Shown: positions 26,877 through 36,203 of the stretch, one piece after another
Layout of the letters: each line of letters starts with the position of its first letter
How positions within the stretch are numbered: the first letter of the stretch is position 1
Origin: Pusillimonas sp. MFBS29
GTDB lineage: Bacteria > Pseudomonadota > Gammaproteobacteria > Burkholderiales > Burkholderiaceae_B
Direction of reading: 5' to 3'
Assembly (NCBI RefSeq): GCF_020687695.1
Contig: NZ_JAJEWL010000003.1
Location: 1-64,000, forward strand
Length of the DNA stretch: 64,000 bases
Translations under genes and position numbers: made by a program
Notes under the pieces: model-generated
Told to the model about the DNA's origin: nothing
Databases searched by the model: none
Seen by the model: the letters and a program-made list of their open reading frames with translations, nothing else

Positions 26877-28070
26877 CTATCTGTCCAGCCATGACAACGC
26901 CAGCCTGGATAGATAGGTAGCCCCGAGCGGCAATACCTCATCGTTGAAGTCGTAGCTGGTGTTATGCACCAGGCATGGCCCGTGGCCGTGCCCCTCCTCG
27001 CGATGGTCGCCGTCGCCATTGCCTATGAAGGCATAGCAGCCTGGCTTGACCTCCAGCATGAAGGCGAAATCTTCGGCGGCCATGATGGGGGTTTGTGTAA
27101 TCAACTGACCCTCGTCCACAATCTCCGCGATCACACCACGCGCAAACTCGGTTTCTGCTTCGTGGTTGAATGTGGCAGGATACTTGCGCTGGAAGTCGAA
27201 GTCGCATTGCGCCTCGTTGGCACTGCATGTCAATTCGGCAATCTCGCGCATGCGCCGCTCAATCAAATCCAGCGTTTCAGTGGTGTAGGCACGAACCGTA
27301 CCGCGCATCTCGCAAGTATCGGGAATAACGTTGACGGCCTCTCCGCCGTGAATCATGGTCACCGATATGACCGCGACATCCAGCGGCTTCTTGTTCCGGC
27401 TGACAATGTTCTGGAACGCACCCAGAATCTGCGCGGCTATGGGCAAAGGATCTACGCCCAGATGAGGCATGGCGGCATGGCCGCCCTTGCCGCGCACCGT
27501 TACAGTGAATTCGCTGTTCGAGGCCAGCACCGGCCCCGGCGACAGGGCAAACGTGCCGCTGGGAATACCCGGCATATTGTGCATGCCGAATACCGCATCC
27601 ATGGGGAACTGCTCAAACAGGCCTTCCTTGACCATTTCACGGGCGCCACCGGCCTGCTCTTCGGCGGGCTGGAAGATGAGATATACGGTTCCGGCAAAAT
27701 CACGGTGCGCGGCCAAGTACTGGGCCGCACCCAGCAGCATGGTGGTGTGGCCGTCGTGGCCGCAGGCATGCATCTTGCCGGGGTGGCGACTGGCATGCTC
27801 AAACGTATTTGCTTCCTGCATCGGCAATGCGTCCATATCGGCGCGCAGCCCCACCGTACGTCCGTTGTCGGGCCTTTCGCCGCGTATGATGCCCACCACG
27901 CCGGTTTTCGCCAGGCCGCGATGTATCGGAATGCCCCAGGCCTCAAGCCGTTCGGCAACCAGATCAGCCGTACGGGTCTCTTCGAAAGCCAGTTCGGGAT
28001 GTGCATGGATATCTCGGCGGATGGCGCGTAGCGCATCGGCCTGGGCGACGATAGCGTCGAGTAGCGGCAT
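26877..28070 (-). CDS. M20-family amidohydrolase (hippurate hydrolase-like)
   Basis: This 397-residue metallo-amidohydrolase has the signatures DIHAHPELAFEE, RADMDALPMQE, the metal-binding MHACGHDGHTTMLLGAA, QPAEEQAGGA and MAAEDFAFMLE. The family removes acyl groups from amino acids or splits small amides; hippurate and N-acyl amino acids are typical. It converges with the multicopper oxidase gene and is followed by nothing in the same direction. Confidence 0.9.
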   Translation of the reverse strand: MPLLDAIVAQADALRAIRRDIHAHPELAFEETRTADLVAERLEAWGIPIHRGLAKTGVVGIIRGERPDNGRTVGLRADMDALPMQEANTFEHASRHPGKMHACGHDGHTTMLLGAAQYLAAHRDFAGTVYLIFQPAEEQAGGAREMVKEGLFEQFPMDAVFGMHNMPGIPSGTFALSPGPVLASNSEFTVTVRGKGGHAAMPHLGVDPLPIAAQILGAFQNIVSRNKKPLDVAVISVTMIHGGEAVNVIPDTCEMRGTVRAYTTETLDLIERRMREIAELTCSANEAQCDFDFQRKYPATFNHEAETEFARGVIAEIVDEGQLITQTPIMAAEDFAFMLEVKPGCYAFIGNGDGDHREEGHGHGPCLVHNTSYDFNDEVLPLGATYLSRLALSWLDR

Positions 28071-28123
28071 GAAAAGTATCGCTTTGATAGAACCAGGAAA
28101 CCCAAAGTGTACCGAATCAGTAT

Positions 28124-28549
28124 CTAAGCAGAGCCAGTACCTGTACTGGCCACCCTGGCGGCCCGTTCTTTTTCTACTCGTGCAGTCACATCGCGCGCCA
28201 TGGCGACCGATCCCACTGCCGATCCGCTATCGTCCTTAACCAGCGCAAAAGTCATTTCCACATAAAGTTTGCGCCCGCTTTTGTGCACGGCGCGGGTCAG
28301 TGTCGGCCGCCCTTGCAGTTTGGTCTGACCATGCTCTATGGCTGCATTGAAACCGGCCCAATGAGCCGCACGTAAATGTTCAGGGATGATGGGATCAAGA
28401 CCGTTGCCCAGCATTTCGCCAGCGCTGAAGCCGAACAGGGCACAGGCTGCCTGATTCCAGCGCGCGATGTTGCCCGCACGATCAACGTAGATCAGGGCGT
28501 CGGATACCTGGTCGATAATTCCTTCGGCCAGCAAGGGTTCATTGCTCAT
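28124..28549 (-). CDS. Single PAS-domain protein
   Basis: This 141-residue protein is essentially one PAS domain: LIYVDRAGNIARWNQAACALFGFSAGEMLG, then a middle with IIPEHLRAAH and the final strands KLYVEMTFALVKDDSGSAVGSVAMARDVT. No output domain or membrane segment is attached. The start at MSNEPLLAEG is preferred. It may bind a ligand or flavin and signal through a partner. A short basic tail follows the domain. Confidence 0.85.
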   Translation of the reverse strand: MSNEPLLAEGIIDQVSDALIYVDRAGNIARWNQAACALFGFSAGEMLGNGLDPIIPEHLRAAHWAGFNAAIEHGQTKLQGRPTLTRAVHKSGRKLYVEMTFALVKDDSGSAVGSVAMARDVTARVEKERAARVASTGTGSA

Positions 28550-28721
28550 AATATTTTTCCCCAAAATTCACTATCACTTGATAGTACCGCCACACGACCT
28601 CAATGATGGAACTGCCGCAATTTTGAAACGTAGGTATGCGAGCATTAGGCCTCATCCATAAATGGATGGTGCCAAGCAGCTATTGGATACAGTGATGAAC
28701 ATTGCTTACCCGGAGTCTGAA

Positions 28722-28895
28722 ATGCCCGCAATCAACCAAGTTTCCTCGCCCTATCGCAACTGGAAGGTCAAGCAGTACACCCCCTCGCTGGAAATGCGCC
28801 TGCTGCAAGAGCGCGCCCACCAGAATCAACCTCCATTGCTCTCTTTGCACGCCAAGGGCGAAACCCCGGAGCAAACCGCCGACACACTCAAGTAA
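28722..28895 (+). CDS. Small hypothetical protein
   Basis: This 57-residue frame begins MPAINQVSSPYRNWKVKQYT with GGAG seven bases before the ATG. It is hydrophilic with a predicted helix (SLEMRLLQERAHQ) and no signal peptide. No domain is recognised. It stands between the PAS gene and a frameshifted FUSC gene. Confidence 0.4.
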   Translation: MPAINQVSSPYRNWKVKQYTPSLEMRLLQERAHQNQPPLLSLHAKGETPEQTADTLK

Positions 28896-28978
28896 GCGCG
28901 CCCGCAGCCGTTATCGATCATAGTCCGCGTGCGACAACGGCTGCACTGCCTGGTTCTCGCCTTCACGATGTAATATGT

Positions 28979-29902
28979 ATGGGCAATATCACGCGCCGGC
29001 ACTCGGCCACTCATTTGCTCAGCCGCCGGCAGCTCCTGGAAAGCGTGCTGCTTGCCGCTCCGCCATCGTTGAAAATTGCCAATATTGCCGGCCTCCAGGC
29101 AGCCCTGGCATTGCTGGTCGCTTCTTGCCACGGTGCATCTGTCGCCCTGGCCGCATCTGGTGGGTTTTCCCGCCCTGGGCGCACTGGCGGCCTTGTTCGG
29201 GCGCTACTCCTCGCAGCGTGACCGCCACCGCATTGTCCTGATTTGCGGACTTTTGCTGGTTGCCCCGGCGTAACGATTCCCTCACTCATCAGCTATATGG
29301 GCGCCTCGCGCCCGGTTATGGTGCTGGTGCTGGCATTATCCGCCGGACTCTACACCCTGGCCGTATCCGCCTGGCGCCTGGGAGGCGGGCCCGGGGCTGT
29401 CATTTTTGTTTTTGCGGCGGGTGCCGTACTTGGCCCGGTAGACAGCCTGGCCACGGTTGGCGAACGTACGATCGCCACCGCCTGGGCCGCTATTGGCGCC
29501 ACTGCAGTCATGCAGGGAGCTCATCTGCACCTGACCATGAATCGGTCATTGCAGCGCATGGCAGGTACGGTTCTGGGCGCCTGTATTGTTTGGGCAATTC
29601 TCGCCCAGAATCCCTCGTTCTGGGCTATTGCCATTGCCGTCGTGTTTTTCCAGTACATCACCGAAGTCGTCATTGGCTTTAACTATGCCTTGGGGCAAGT
29701 CGCCATTACACCCATGGCATTGCTGATGACACACCTGGCCGCGCCTGTGGCACACAGCAATATGCCTGTGGAGCGCGTGATCGACACTATAGTCGGCGCC
29801 GCCATAGGCATAATCTTTGCGGTGATTTTCTCGACAGTCGACGACCATGCCTACCTGGCACGACGCCACGGCAAGTTCAAGCTCTGGCGGCGCAATCAAT
29901 AG
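28979..29902 (+). pseudogene. FUSC-family transporter with two frameshifts
   Basis: The pieces together resemble a FUSC-type inner-membrane protein of about 300 residues. LLESVLLAAPPSLKIANIAG is in one frame. PWPHLVGFPALGALAALFGRY continues one frame over (break near 29125-29145), and VTIPSLISYMGASRPVMVLV returns to the first frame (break near 29265-29275). The remaining 210 residues are intact with several membrane helices. As read, no single protein is made. Both breaks could be sequencing errors, since the coding pattern is otherwise well kept. Confidence 0.7.
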
Positions 29903-29915
29903 GTCGCGTGCGCCG

Positions 29916-31157
29916 TTATGACGTGGTGTCAAGGTAGCGCAATACGCCCTTCCCCACAGCGTGACCGCTGGCAAAACAGGCCGTCAGCAAATAGCCGCCC
30001 GTCGGCGCTTCCCAATCGATCATTTCTCCTGCGCAGAACACGCCAGGTAAGGCTCGCAGCATCAGGCTGTCATCCAGGTCATTAAAGCTCACGCCCCCTG
30101 CCGTGCTGATGGCCTCGTCCAAAGGCCGCATGCCATGCAAACGCACAGGCAGGCACTTGATAGCCTGCGCCAGCCGGCCAACGTCGGCAAAGTCTTCTTT
30201 TGACAGGCACTCACGCAGCAGCCCAAGCTTGGCCCCCTTCAGCCCAAGACGGCTGCCCAAATGACTGGACCATGAGCGCGAACCTCGCGAATGAGCAACT
30301 TCACGCTGCACACGGGCGTGGTCGCGATCCGGCAGCAAATCGATATGCAGCTGCGCCTCACCCTGCGCCAGCAAAGCGTCACGCAAGATGGATGACCAGG
30401 CATAGATCAGCCCGCCTTCCAGCCCATCCGATGTGATCATGCATTCGCCGCGCCGCATGGGTAGGCCGGCCGGTGCCATGGCAATGGATTTCAAGGGTTC
30501 ACCGGAATGGCGTTCTGAAAAATGTGCACTCCAGTCCACCAGAAAGCCGCCATTGGCCGGTTGCAGGGGTTCGATCCCGACACCTTTGCCGGCCAGCACT
30601 ATCTGCCAGGCACCATCAGACCCCAGGCGCGCCCAACTGGCTCCGCCCAAGGCCAGCACGGTGGCGTCATGCCGTCTGAACACCTGGCCCTCTGGCGTAT
30701 CAAGCACTAATGCACCATCTTCGATCCAGCCTCGCCACCGGTGTCGTGCATGCAGGGACAACCCACTGCTGCGCAAACGCTGCAGCCAGGCGCGCAGCAA
30801 GGGCGCCGCTTTCATTTCCTTCGGAAAAACCCGCCCCGAGGAACCGACGAAAGTGTCTATACCAAGGCCATGTGCCCATTCACGCAGCGCCAATGCATCG
30901 AAATCATCAAGCCATGATGCCACCTGCGTGGCTCGCGCGCCAAAGCGCGCACGAAAAGCCTCGGCAGGCTCGCTGTGTGTCAGGTTCAGACCACCGCGGC
31001 CGGCCAGCAGGAACTTGCGCCCCACCGAGGGCATGGCATCGTAAAGGTCAACCCGCACCCCGGCATTCAGCAAGACCTCGGAAGCCATCAAGCCGGCAGG
31101 CCCGCCTCCGATCACAGCAACAGAAAAACTCGATAAATGCTTGCGCATTTTTGGCAT
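29916..31157 (-). CDS. HI0933/YhiN-like FAD-dependent flavoprotein
   Basis: This 413-residue protein has an N-terminal FAD-binding fold (VAVIGGGPAGLMASEVLLNAG), the family signature GRKFLLAGRGGLNLTHSE and a C-terminal segment FCAGEMIDWEAPTGGYLLTACFASG. This group (TIGR03862 type) is widespread but biochemically uncharacterised. The ATG at 31157 has GGAA upstream. It converges with the FUSC pseudogene. Confidence 0.85.
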   Translation of the reverse strand: MPKMRKHLSSFSVAVIGGGPAGLMASEVLLNAGVRVDLYDAMPSVGRKFLLAGRGGLNLTHSEPAEAFRARFGARATQVASWLDDFDALALREWAHGLGIDTFVGSSGRVFPKEMKAAPLLRAWLQRLRSSGLSLHARHRWRGWIEDGALVLDTPEGQVFRRHDATVLALGGASWARLGSDGAWQIVLAGKGVGIEPLQPANGGFLVDWSAHFSERHSGEPLKSIAMAPAGLPMRRGECMITSDGLEGGLIYAWSSILRDALLAQGEAQLHIDLLPDRDHARVQREVAHSRGSRSWSSHLGSRLGLKGAKLGLLRECLSKEDFADVGRLAQAIKCLPVRLHGMRPLDEAISTAGGVSFNDLDDSLMLRALPGVFCAGEMIDWEAPTGGYLLTACFASGHAVGKGVLRYLDTTS

Positions 31158-31306
31158 TAAGGTTCCAGTCAGATACAAGAGCGTAACAAGAGACTTCTGG
31201 CAGACTCTAATTTATTTCAATGCAATGCAAAGGCACATCAAACACTTGCTCCGCACAAGTTTGCTCGATTACGCTGGCCTTCATGTTAAACATCAGGAGC
31301 AGGACC

Positions 31307-31660
31307 ATGAAGCTAAGCCGTCACATCGCCAGGGTTGCGTTGGCTGGGTTAATCTCTCTGGCCACTGTAGGCACCGCCTCCGCCGACGATAAAACAACGA
31401 ATACCATACTGGGTGCCGGCCTGGGTGCCGCTGCCGGCGCCGTGCTGTCAGAGGGCGACGTCATGATGACCCTGGGCGGCGCTGCCGCAGGCGGCGTGCT
31501 GGGGAACATACTTACAGAAGACCGCAAGTATCACCGTCACTGGAAGGACCATGATCGCTCGTACCGATCTGATCGACGCTATGCAGACAGCCGCAAATAT
31601 CGCGGCAAGCATTACTACAAGAAGCACCATCACAAACGGCATCACCGTCACGACGACTAA
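31307..31660 (+). CDS. Exported glycine-zipper protein with His-rich tail
   Basis: This 117-residue protein starts at MKLSRHIARVALAGL with GGAGCAGGA upstream. It has a signal peptide ending near SASA, a glycine-zipper segment (ILGAGLGAAAGAVLSEG and LGGAAAGGVLGNIL) and a highly charged tail rich in His, Lys, Arg and Tyr (last 45 residues). The zipper suggests membrane association, and the tail could bind divalent metals. No specific role is known. Confidence 0.65.
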   Translation: MKLSRHIARVALAGLISLATVGTASADDKTTNTILGAGLGAAAGAVLSEGDVMMTLGGAAAGGVLGNILTEDRKYHRHWKDHDRSYRSDRRYADSRKYRGKHYYKKHHHKRHHRHDD

Positions 31661-31684
31661 CGGCGCACCGCCAAAGGCTGGCAA

Positions 31685-32455
31685 CTACTTTACAGCTGCC
31701 AGCCTTTGGTTCAGCGCATCCAGCGGCAACGCGCCATTGGCGCGTGTGCCGTCGGCAAAGATAATGGCAGGTGTACCTTGCACCATCATGCCCCGTCCTA
31801 GCGCCAGCACCTTTTCAACCGGCGTCTCACACACCGCTTCCGGCGGCACAATCCCGTCCAGCATCCAGGCGCGCCAGGTCGCGGCCTGATCTTCCGCGCA
31901 CCAGATATTACGGGCCTTCTCGGTCGAGTCAGGCGACAAAATTGGGAACAGGAAGGTGTAAACCGTGATGTTGTCGACTTGCTTCAGCGTTTGGTGCAGG
32001 CGCTTGCAATAGCCACAGTTAGGATCTTCAAACACCGCTATCTTGCGTGAACCATCTCCTTTCACCTGCTGCACCGCCAGTTCAAGCGGCAAGGTATCGA
32101 AGGCAACCTTGGACAGCTCTTCCATGCGTTCAGCGGTCAGGTCGCGGCGGTTCCTGGCATCGATAAGCGCACCCTGAAGGACGAATTCGGCCGTTGCGTT
32201 CGTATAGACGAGATCACGACCTATCTGTACTTCGAAGAGATCCGGGAAGGGCGTAGGCCTGACCTCCTTGATCTGAATTCCGGGGAACCGACCCTCGAAA
32301 GCCGTCCGCACCGTTTCTGGCGTTGCTGCGCCCTGGGTTGCCGTCTGGGCCGGTTTGGCGGTCTCGCCGGCTTGGGATACAGCCTGCGCCTGCACTAGAG
32401 CGGGTGACGCAGCCAAGGCCAGGCCCGCCGCCATTATTTTTAATTTCAACAACAT
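31685..32455 (-). CDS. dsbC: Thiol:disulfide interchange protein DsbC
   Basis: This 256-residue periplasmic disulfide isomerase has a signal peptide (cleavage near VQAQA), an N-terminal dimerisation domain (about residues 45-110) and a thioredoxin fold with the active site CGYC at residues 147-150 (FEDPNCGYCKRLH). A second cysteine pair lies near NIWCAED and PEAVCETP, as in E. coli DsbC, and the cis-proline segment is VQGTPAII. It is kept reduced by DsbD, which is not in this window. Confidence 0.93.
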   Translation of the reverse strand: MLLKLKIMAAGLALAASPALVQAQAVSQAGETAKPAQTATQGAATPETVRTAFEGRFPGIQIKEVRPTPFPDLFEVQIGRDLVYTNATAEFVLQGALIDARNRRDLTAERMEELSKVAFDTLPLELAVQQVKGDGSRKIAVFEDPNCGYCKRLHQTLKQVDNITVYTFLFPILSPDSTEKARNIWCAEDQAATWRAWMLDGIVPPEAVCETPVEKVLALGRGMMVQGTPAIIFADGTRANGALPLDALNQRLAAVK

Positions 32456-32486
32456 AAAATCCCCGAAAATTACTTGAAAAGCATGT

Positions 32487-33656
32487 TTATCTGCCTGCGC
32501 CGCCGATCAGCATGCGCTTGAGGAAAGGAATTCTGTCGACCATCTGCATGCCCGTATTGCGCCCCCAGGAAGCGGCCGCAGTCCGGTTGGCAAACAATCT
32601 GTGCAAGCCATCGGTGGTCATGCTCATGGCCAGAATGGGCTCGGCGCGGGCACGACGATATCGGCTCAGCACACGAGTATCGCCCACCCGTCGATAAGAC
32701 TCTTTGGATGTCAGTACGTTCAACAGGTCGTGTACATCACCCAGCCCCAGATTAAGCCCCTGCCCGGCCAGAGGATGCACTCGATGCGCTGCATCACTGA
32801 TCAGTGCAACACCGGGAGCGACCATGCCGCTGCTTTCCAGGAACAGCGGGAAACCAAACATCGGACTACGGACCCGCAAACGCCCCAGCCGGCCTCCGGT
32901 CGCCGCCAACAGACGGGTTTCCAGTTGTTGATTGCGCTCGGATTCGGGCAGGGCCAGCAAGGTTTTCGCCATGTCATCAGGCACGGACCAGACCATGGAG
33001 ACTTGATGGCCGTCGGAGGTATCAGGCATGGGCAGCAAAGCCAGAATGCTTTCCCCGGTAAACCACTGCATAGCCACATTCTGTGACGGCAGTTCGCTGG
33101 TCAAATGTACGACGACGCCCTGGTCACCATATGCACGCGACTTGTGGCTGATGCCGGCCGCCTTGCGAACCGCAGACTGTGCGCCGTCTGCACCCACCAG
33201 CAAGTCCGGTTTCAAGGCACGCCCGGTATCAGTGAAAACCGTTGATGATTCCAGCCTTTGAAATCTTTCCGCATGCCAGACAATGCCAAATACCTGCACA
33301 GCTTGCTGCAGTACGCGCTCAAGCTCGCCGGACTCGACTATCCAGGCCAGGTTGGTCTGGGCCGCCTGCCAGGCATGCAAATGCACGGCACCGCTGGCAT
33401 CGCCATACACTTCCATGGCCTCGACCGGTGTCACGCGCGCCATGTCGAGCATGTTCCAGACACCCAGACGATCAAGCAGCGCCTGGCTGCTGCTGGAGAT
33501 GGCATAGACCCGTGGGTGATACACATCGGGCCCCAAAGCCTTTGGGGGCGTGCGCGGACCCAGCAGCGAGGCCTGGAAGCCGGCCCTGGCCAGACCCAGC
33601 GCCATGGCCAGGCCCGCAATACCGCTGCCGCACACCAATATGGATTCTTTACTCAT
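32487..33656 (-). CDS. UbiH/UbiF-family FAD monooxygenase
   Basis: This 389-residue flavoprotein has the GSGIAGLAMALGL nucleotide-binding motif at residue 10, the DG motif LLVGADGAQSAVRKAAG and the GD-type motif ALISDAAHRVHPLAGQGLNLG. These features define the UbiH family, which hydroxylates the ubiquinone ring. The start at MSKESILVCG is chosen; it overlaps the end of mltA by 4 bases. Which ring position it modifies cannot be told. Confidence 0.85.
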   Translation of the reverse strand: MSKESILVCGSGIAGLAMALGLARAGFQASLLGPRTPPKALGPDVYHPRVYAISSSSQALLDRLGVWNMLDMARVTPVEAMEVYGDASGAVHLHAWQAAQTNLAWIVESGELERVLQQAVQVFGIVWHAERFQRLESSTVFTDTGRALKPDLLVGADGAQSAVRKAAGISHKSRAYGDQGVVVHLTSELPSQNVAMQWFTGESILALLPMPDTSDGHQVSMVWSVPDDMAKTLLALPESERNQQLETRLLAATGGRLGRLRVRSPMFGFPLFLESSGMVAPGVALISDAAHRVHPLAGQGLNLGLGDVHDLLNVLTSKESYRRVGDTRVLSRYRRARAEPILAMSMTTDGLHRLFANRTAAASWGRNTGMQMVDRIPFLKRMLIGGAGR

Positions 33657-34942
33657 CGCGCCGAAGGAGCTCCTGCCTGCTTGGGCCACAGCACCCAGAC
33701 TTCACCCTGCTGCTTCATGCGGCCCGCCAGGGCGCCGGCTTCATCACCGAATCCCCAATAGTAATCAGTACGCGCTGCGCCCTTGATCGCCGCGCCCGTA
33801 TCCTGGGCAAACACCAGGCGCTGCAGCGGTGTGCTGGATGCCGGCTGACGCGTAGAAAGGTACAGCGGCGCGCCCAGGGGCACGAACTGGGTATCCACCG
33901 CCACGGCGCGCTGCCCGATCAAGGGTATGCCATAGGCGCCCTTGGGCCCCAGCTCGGGATCGATAACAGCTTCTTCACTGAAGAACACCATCGCCGGATT
34001 GGCATTGAGCATTTCCTGCACTCGTGAAGGATTATTTTTCGCCCAGGTCTTGATATTCTGCATGGAGGCCTGTGCCAGCTTCAGCTCGCCTTTTTTGGCC
34101 AGCCATTGCCCTATGGACATATAAGGGCGGCCGTTGTGGTCGGCGTAGGCGAGACGTATGGTAGAGCCGTCAGTCAGCTGCGCACGGCCGGAGCCCTGTA
34201 TTTGCAGGAAAAAAGCTTCAACCGGATCGTTGACCCAGACTATGGCACGCGGCTGGCGATCAGGCGATGCAGCAATTTCGGCACGGGTGTCGTAGGGCAC
34301 GACACGCTTGCCCACCACTTTGCCGCGTACTCGTTTGCCTGCCAGATCCGGATAAACCGCGCCCAGGTCTATGGTCAACAAGTCATCGGGCACCGCGTAT
34401 AACGGCCATTGGTAGTCACCCTGGCGGCTGCGCGATGCATGCACCAAAGGCTCGTAGTAGCCGGTAACGGTATTGCGCGCAGGCTTGCCGGCAGCATCGA
34501 GCAAGCGCCAGGGTTGCAAGTGCGTCTGCAAAAACTGGCGCACACTGGCTGACGGTGCACTGTCGGGATTCAAGCCGGATTGTGCCGCCGCAGCACAAAC
34601 AGGCTGCCACACACGCGGCGTGGCTCGCGCCTGCTGAACCAGCGAGCCCGATACGGGGCGCATGAGCCCTTTGCAGTTGTTGATGAAGGCTTTCCAGACA
34701 TGATCCAGGCCGTCGTTTTGCCAACCCGGCAAAGAGGCCCAGGATGTTTGCTGGAATTTGCCAGCCAATGATCTGGCCGGCGTTTCCGGCAACGCACCCA
34801 ACGCAGGAACACGCAAGGGCTGTTCGGCAATATTGATGGGCGCGTCGGGCGCACCGGGGGAGGCACCGTCGGGCGTAACGGGAACGCTGCTGCAGCCAGC
34901 CAGCACGGCCAGCAGCGCAGTAAGGGACAATATTCTTTTCAT
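33653..34942 (-). CDS. mltA: Membrane-bound lytic murein transglycosylase A
   Basis: This 429-residue lipoprotein has a lipobox LAGC with the lipidated cysteine at C17. The MltA barrel domain includes TGYYEPLVHASRSR, and the C-terminal 3D domain carries the catalytic aspartate in LVFAQDTGAAIKGAARTDYY. It cleaves peptidoglycan glycan strands with formation of 1,6-anhydro-muramic ends. It sits upstream of the monooxygenase and downstream of apaG, all on the minus strand. Confidence 0.95.
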   Translation of the reverse strand: MKRILSLTALLAVLAGCSSVPVTPDGASPGAPDAPINIAEQPLRVPALGALPETPARSLAGKFQQTSWASLPGWQNDGLDHVWKAFINNCKGLMRPVSGSLVQQARATPRVWQPVCAAAAQSGLNPDSAPSASVRQFLQTHLQPWRLLDAAGKPARNTVTGYYEPLVHASRSRQGDYQWPLYAVPDDLLTIDLGAVYPDLAGKRVRGKVVGKRVVPYDTRAEIAASPDRQPRAIVWVNDPVEAFFLQIQGSGRAQLTDGSTIRLAYADHNGRPYMSIGQWLAKKGELKLAQASMQNIKTWAKNNPSRVQEMLNANPAMVFFSEEAVIDPELGPKGAYGIPLIGQRAVAVDTQFVPLGAPLYLSTRQPASSTPLQRLVFAQDTGAAIKGAARTDYYWGFGDEAGALAGRMKQQGEVWVLWPKQAGAPSAR

Positions 34943-34960
34943 AGACTCGCGAAGTCGGGT

Positions 34961-35335
34961 TTAGTGCAGTGTACGCGGCATAGCCAGCACGAATTCCTGG
35001 ATGGGTACGTCGAATGGCACACCGTTTTCACCTACACAATGGTAAGACCCTTTCATGGACCCTACAGGCGTAGGCAGCGGACAACCACTGGTGTATTCGA
35101 AGCTGGCGCCCGGCTTGAGCAAAGGCTGCTGGCCAATGATGCCCAGTCCACGTACCTCTTGGACACGCTGATTGCCGTCGGTAATAATCCAGTGACGGCT
35201 GACAACCTGGGCCGCATGCTGGCCATTATTGGTGATTCGGACCGTATAGGCGAATACGAACTGCTGCTCATTGGGCTCGGACTGATCAGGCAGGTACTGT
35301 GGCGTAACCGTAACCGCAATGTCATATGGCTTCAT
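34961..35335 (-). CDS. apaG: ApaG-domain protein
   Basis: This 124-residue beta-sandwich protein starts at MKPYDIAVTVTPQYLPDQSE with AAGGAG upstream. It has the family motifs YTVRITNNG, RHWIITDGNQRVQEVRGLGIIGQQP and MKGSYHC. ApaG is linked to magnesium/cobalt homeostasis in enterobacteria, and the exact role is unclear. Placement between mltA and divergent rpe is typical for betaproteobacteria. Confidence 0.93.
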   Translation of the reverse strand: MKPYDIAVTVTPQYLPDQSEPNEQQFVFAYTVRITNNGQHAAQVVSRHWIITDGNQRVQEVRGLGIIGQQPLLKPGASFEYTSGCPLPTPVGSMKGSYHCVGENGVPFDVPIQEFVLAMPRTLH

Positions 35336-35465
35336 GCCTACGCAACTCCTTGAATAGTATTGGCCGGCCATGAATAAAACCGTAATATTGGCAGAATAGC
35401 CGGCGCCAACCTGCAATAATGACATATTCACGCCTTGTTATTGCACCTTAACCGATTTTACGCAC

Positions 35466-36167
35466 ATGCCATTTACCCAACCTACCCGTATAGCCCCCAG
35501 CTTGCTGGCCGCCGACTTCGCCAGACTGGGCGAAGAAGTCAGGAACGTCGTGGCCGCAGGTGCCGACTGGATCCATTTCGACGTAATGGACAACCACTAT
35601 GTTCCCAATCTGACAATAGGACCGATGGTCTGTGAGGCCCTGCGCCCCCACACTGATGCGCCCATCGACGTGCACCTGATGGTTGAACCGGTCGATGCCA
35701 TTATCCCGCAATTTGCCAAGGCCGGGGCCAACATTATTACCTTTCACCCCGAGGCGTCCCGCCATGTTGACCGAACCTTGTCTCTGATCAAAGAGCATGG
35801 CTGTAAGGCAGGGCTGGTATTTAATCCTGCATCGTCCCTGCACTGGATGGATCACGTCATGGACAAGCTGGATGTAGTGCTGTTGATGTCGGTAAACCCG
35901 GGCTTTGGTGGTCAGAGCTTCATCCCCGGAACGCTGGCAAAGCTGGCCATGGCCCGCCAGAAAATCGACCGCTGGCAAAACAATGGCGGGCAAGCCATTG
36001 CCCTTGAAATCGACGGAGGCGTCAAGGTCAACAATATTGCAGAGATACGGGCTGCCGGCGCAGATACTTTCGTGGCCGGCTCCGCCATCTTCGGCCAGCC
36101 TGATTACAAGGCAGTGATCGATGCCTTGCGCAGCGAAATTCTCAAGGGTGAATCAGTGTCCGTCTGA
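35466..36167 (+). CDS. rpe: Ribulose-phosphate 3-epimerase
   Basis: This 233-residue TIM-barrel enzyme interconverts ribulose-5-phosphate and xylulose-5-phosphate. Metal and catalytic residues are present in [20 protein letters not shown] and [12 protein letters not shown]; the phosphate site is FVAGSAIFG. It heads the rpe ... gph ... trp order often seen in proteobacteria, here interrupted by a signalling gene on the opposite strand. Confidence 0.95.
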   Translation: MPFTQPTRIAPSLLAADFARLGEEVRNVVAAGADWIHFDVMDNHYVPNLTIGPMVCEALRPHTDAPIDVHLMVEPVDAIIPQFAKAGANIITFHPEASRHVDRTLSLIKEHGCKAGLVFNPASSLHWMDHVMDKLDVVLLMSVNPGFGGQSFIPGTLAKLAMARQKIDRWQNNGGQAIALEIDGGVKVNNIAEIRAAGADTFVAGSAIFGQPDYKAVIDALRSEILKGESVSV

Positions 36168-36203
36168 ACCGGGCGACGCCTTGCTGTCAGCGGCCCAAGG
36201 GCA

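Noticed and set aside
26964-28031. A 355-codon + strand frame opposite the amidohydrolase gene
   Set aside because: Antisense to a well-conserved M20 enzyme with all metal motifs; no ribosome-binding site or domain.
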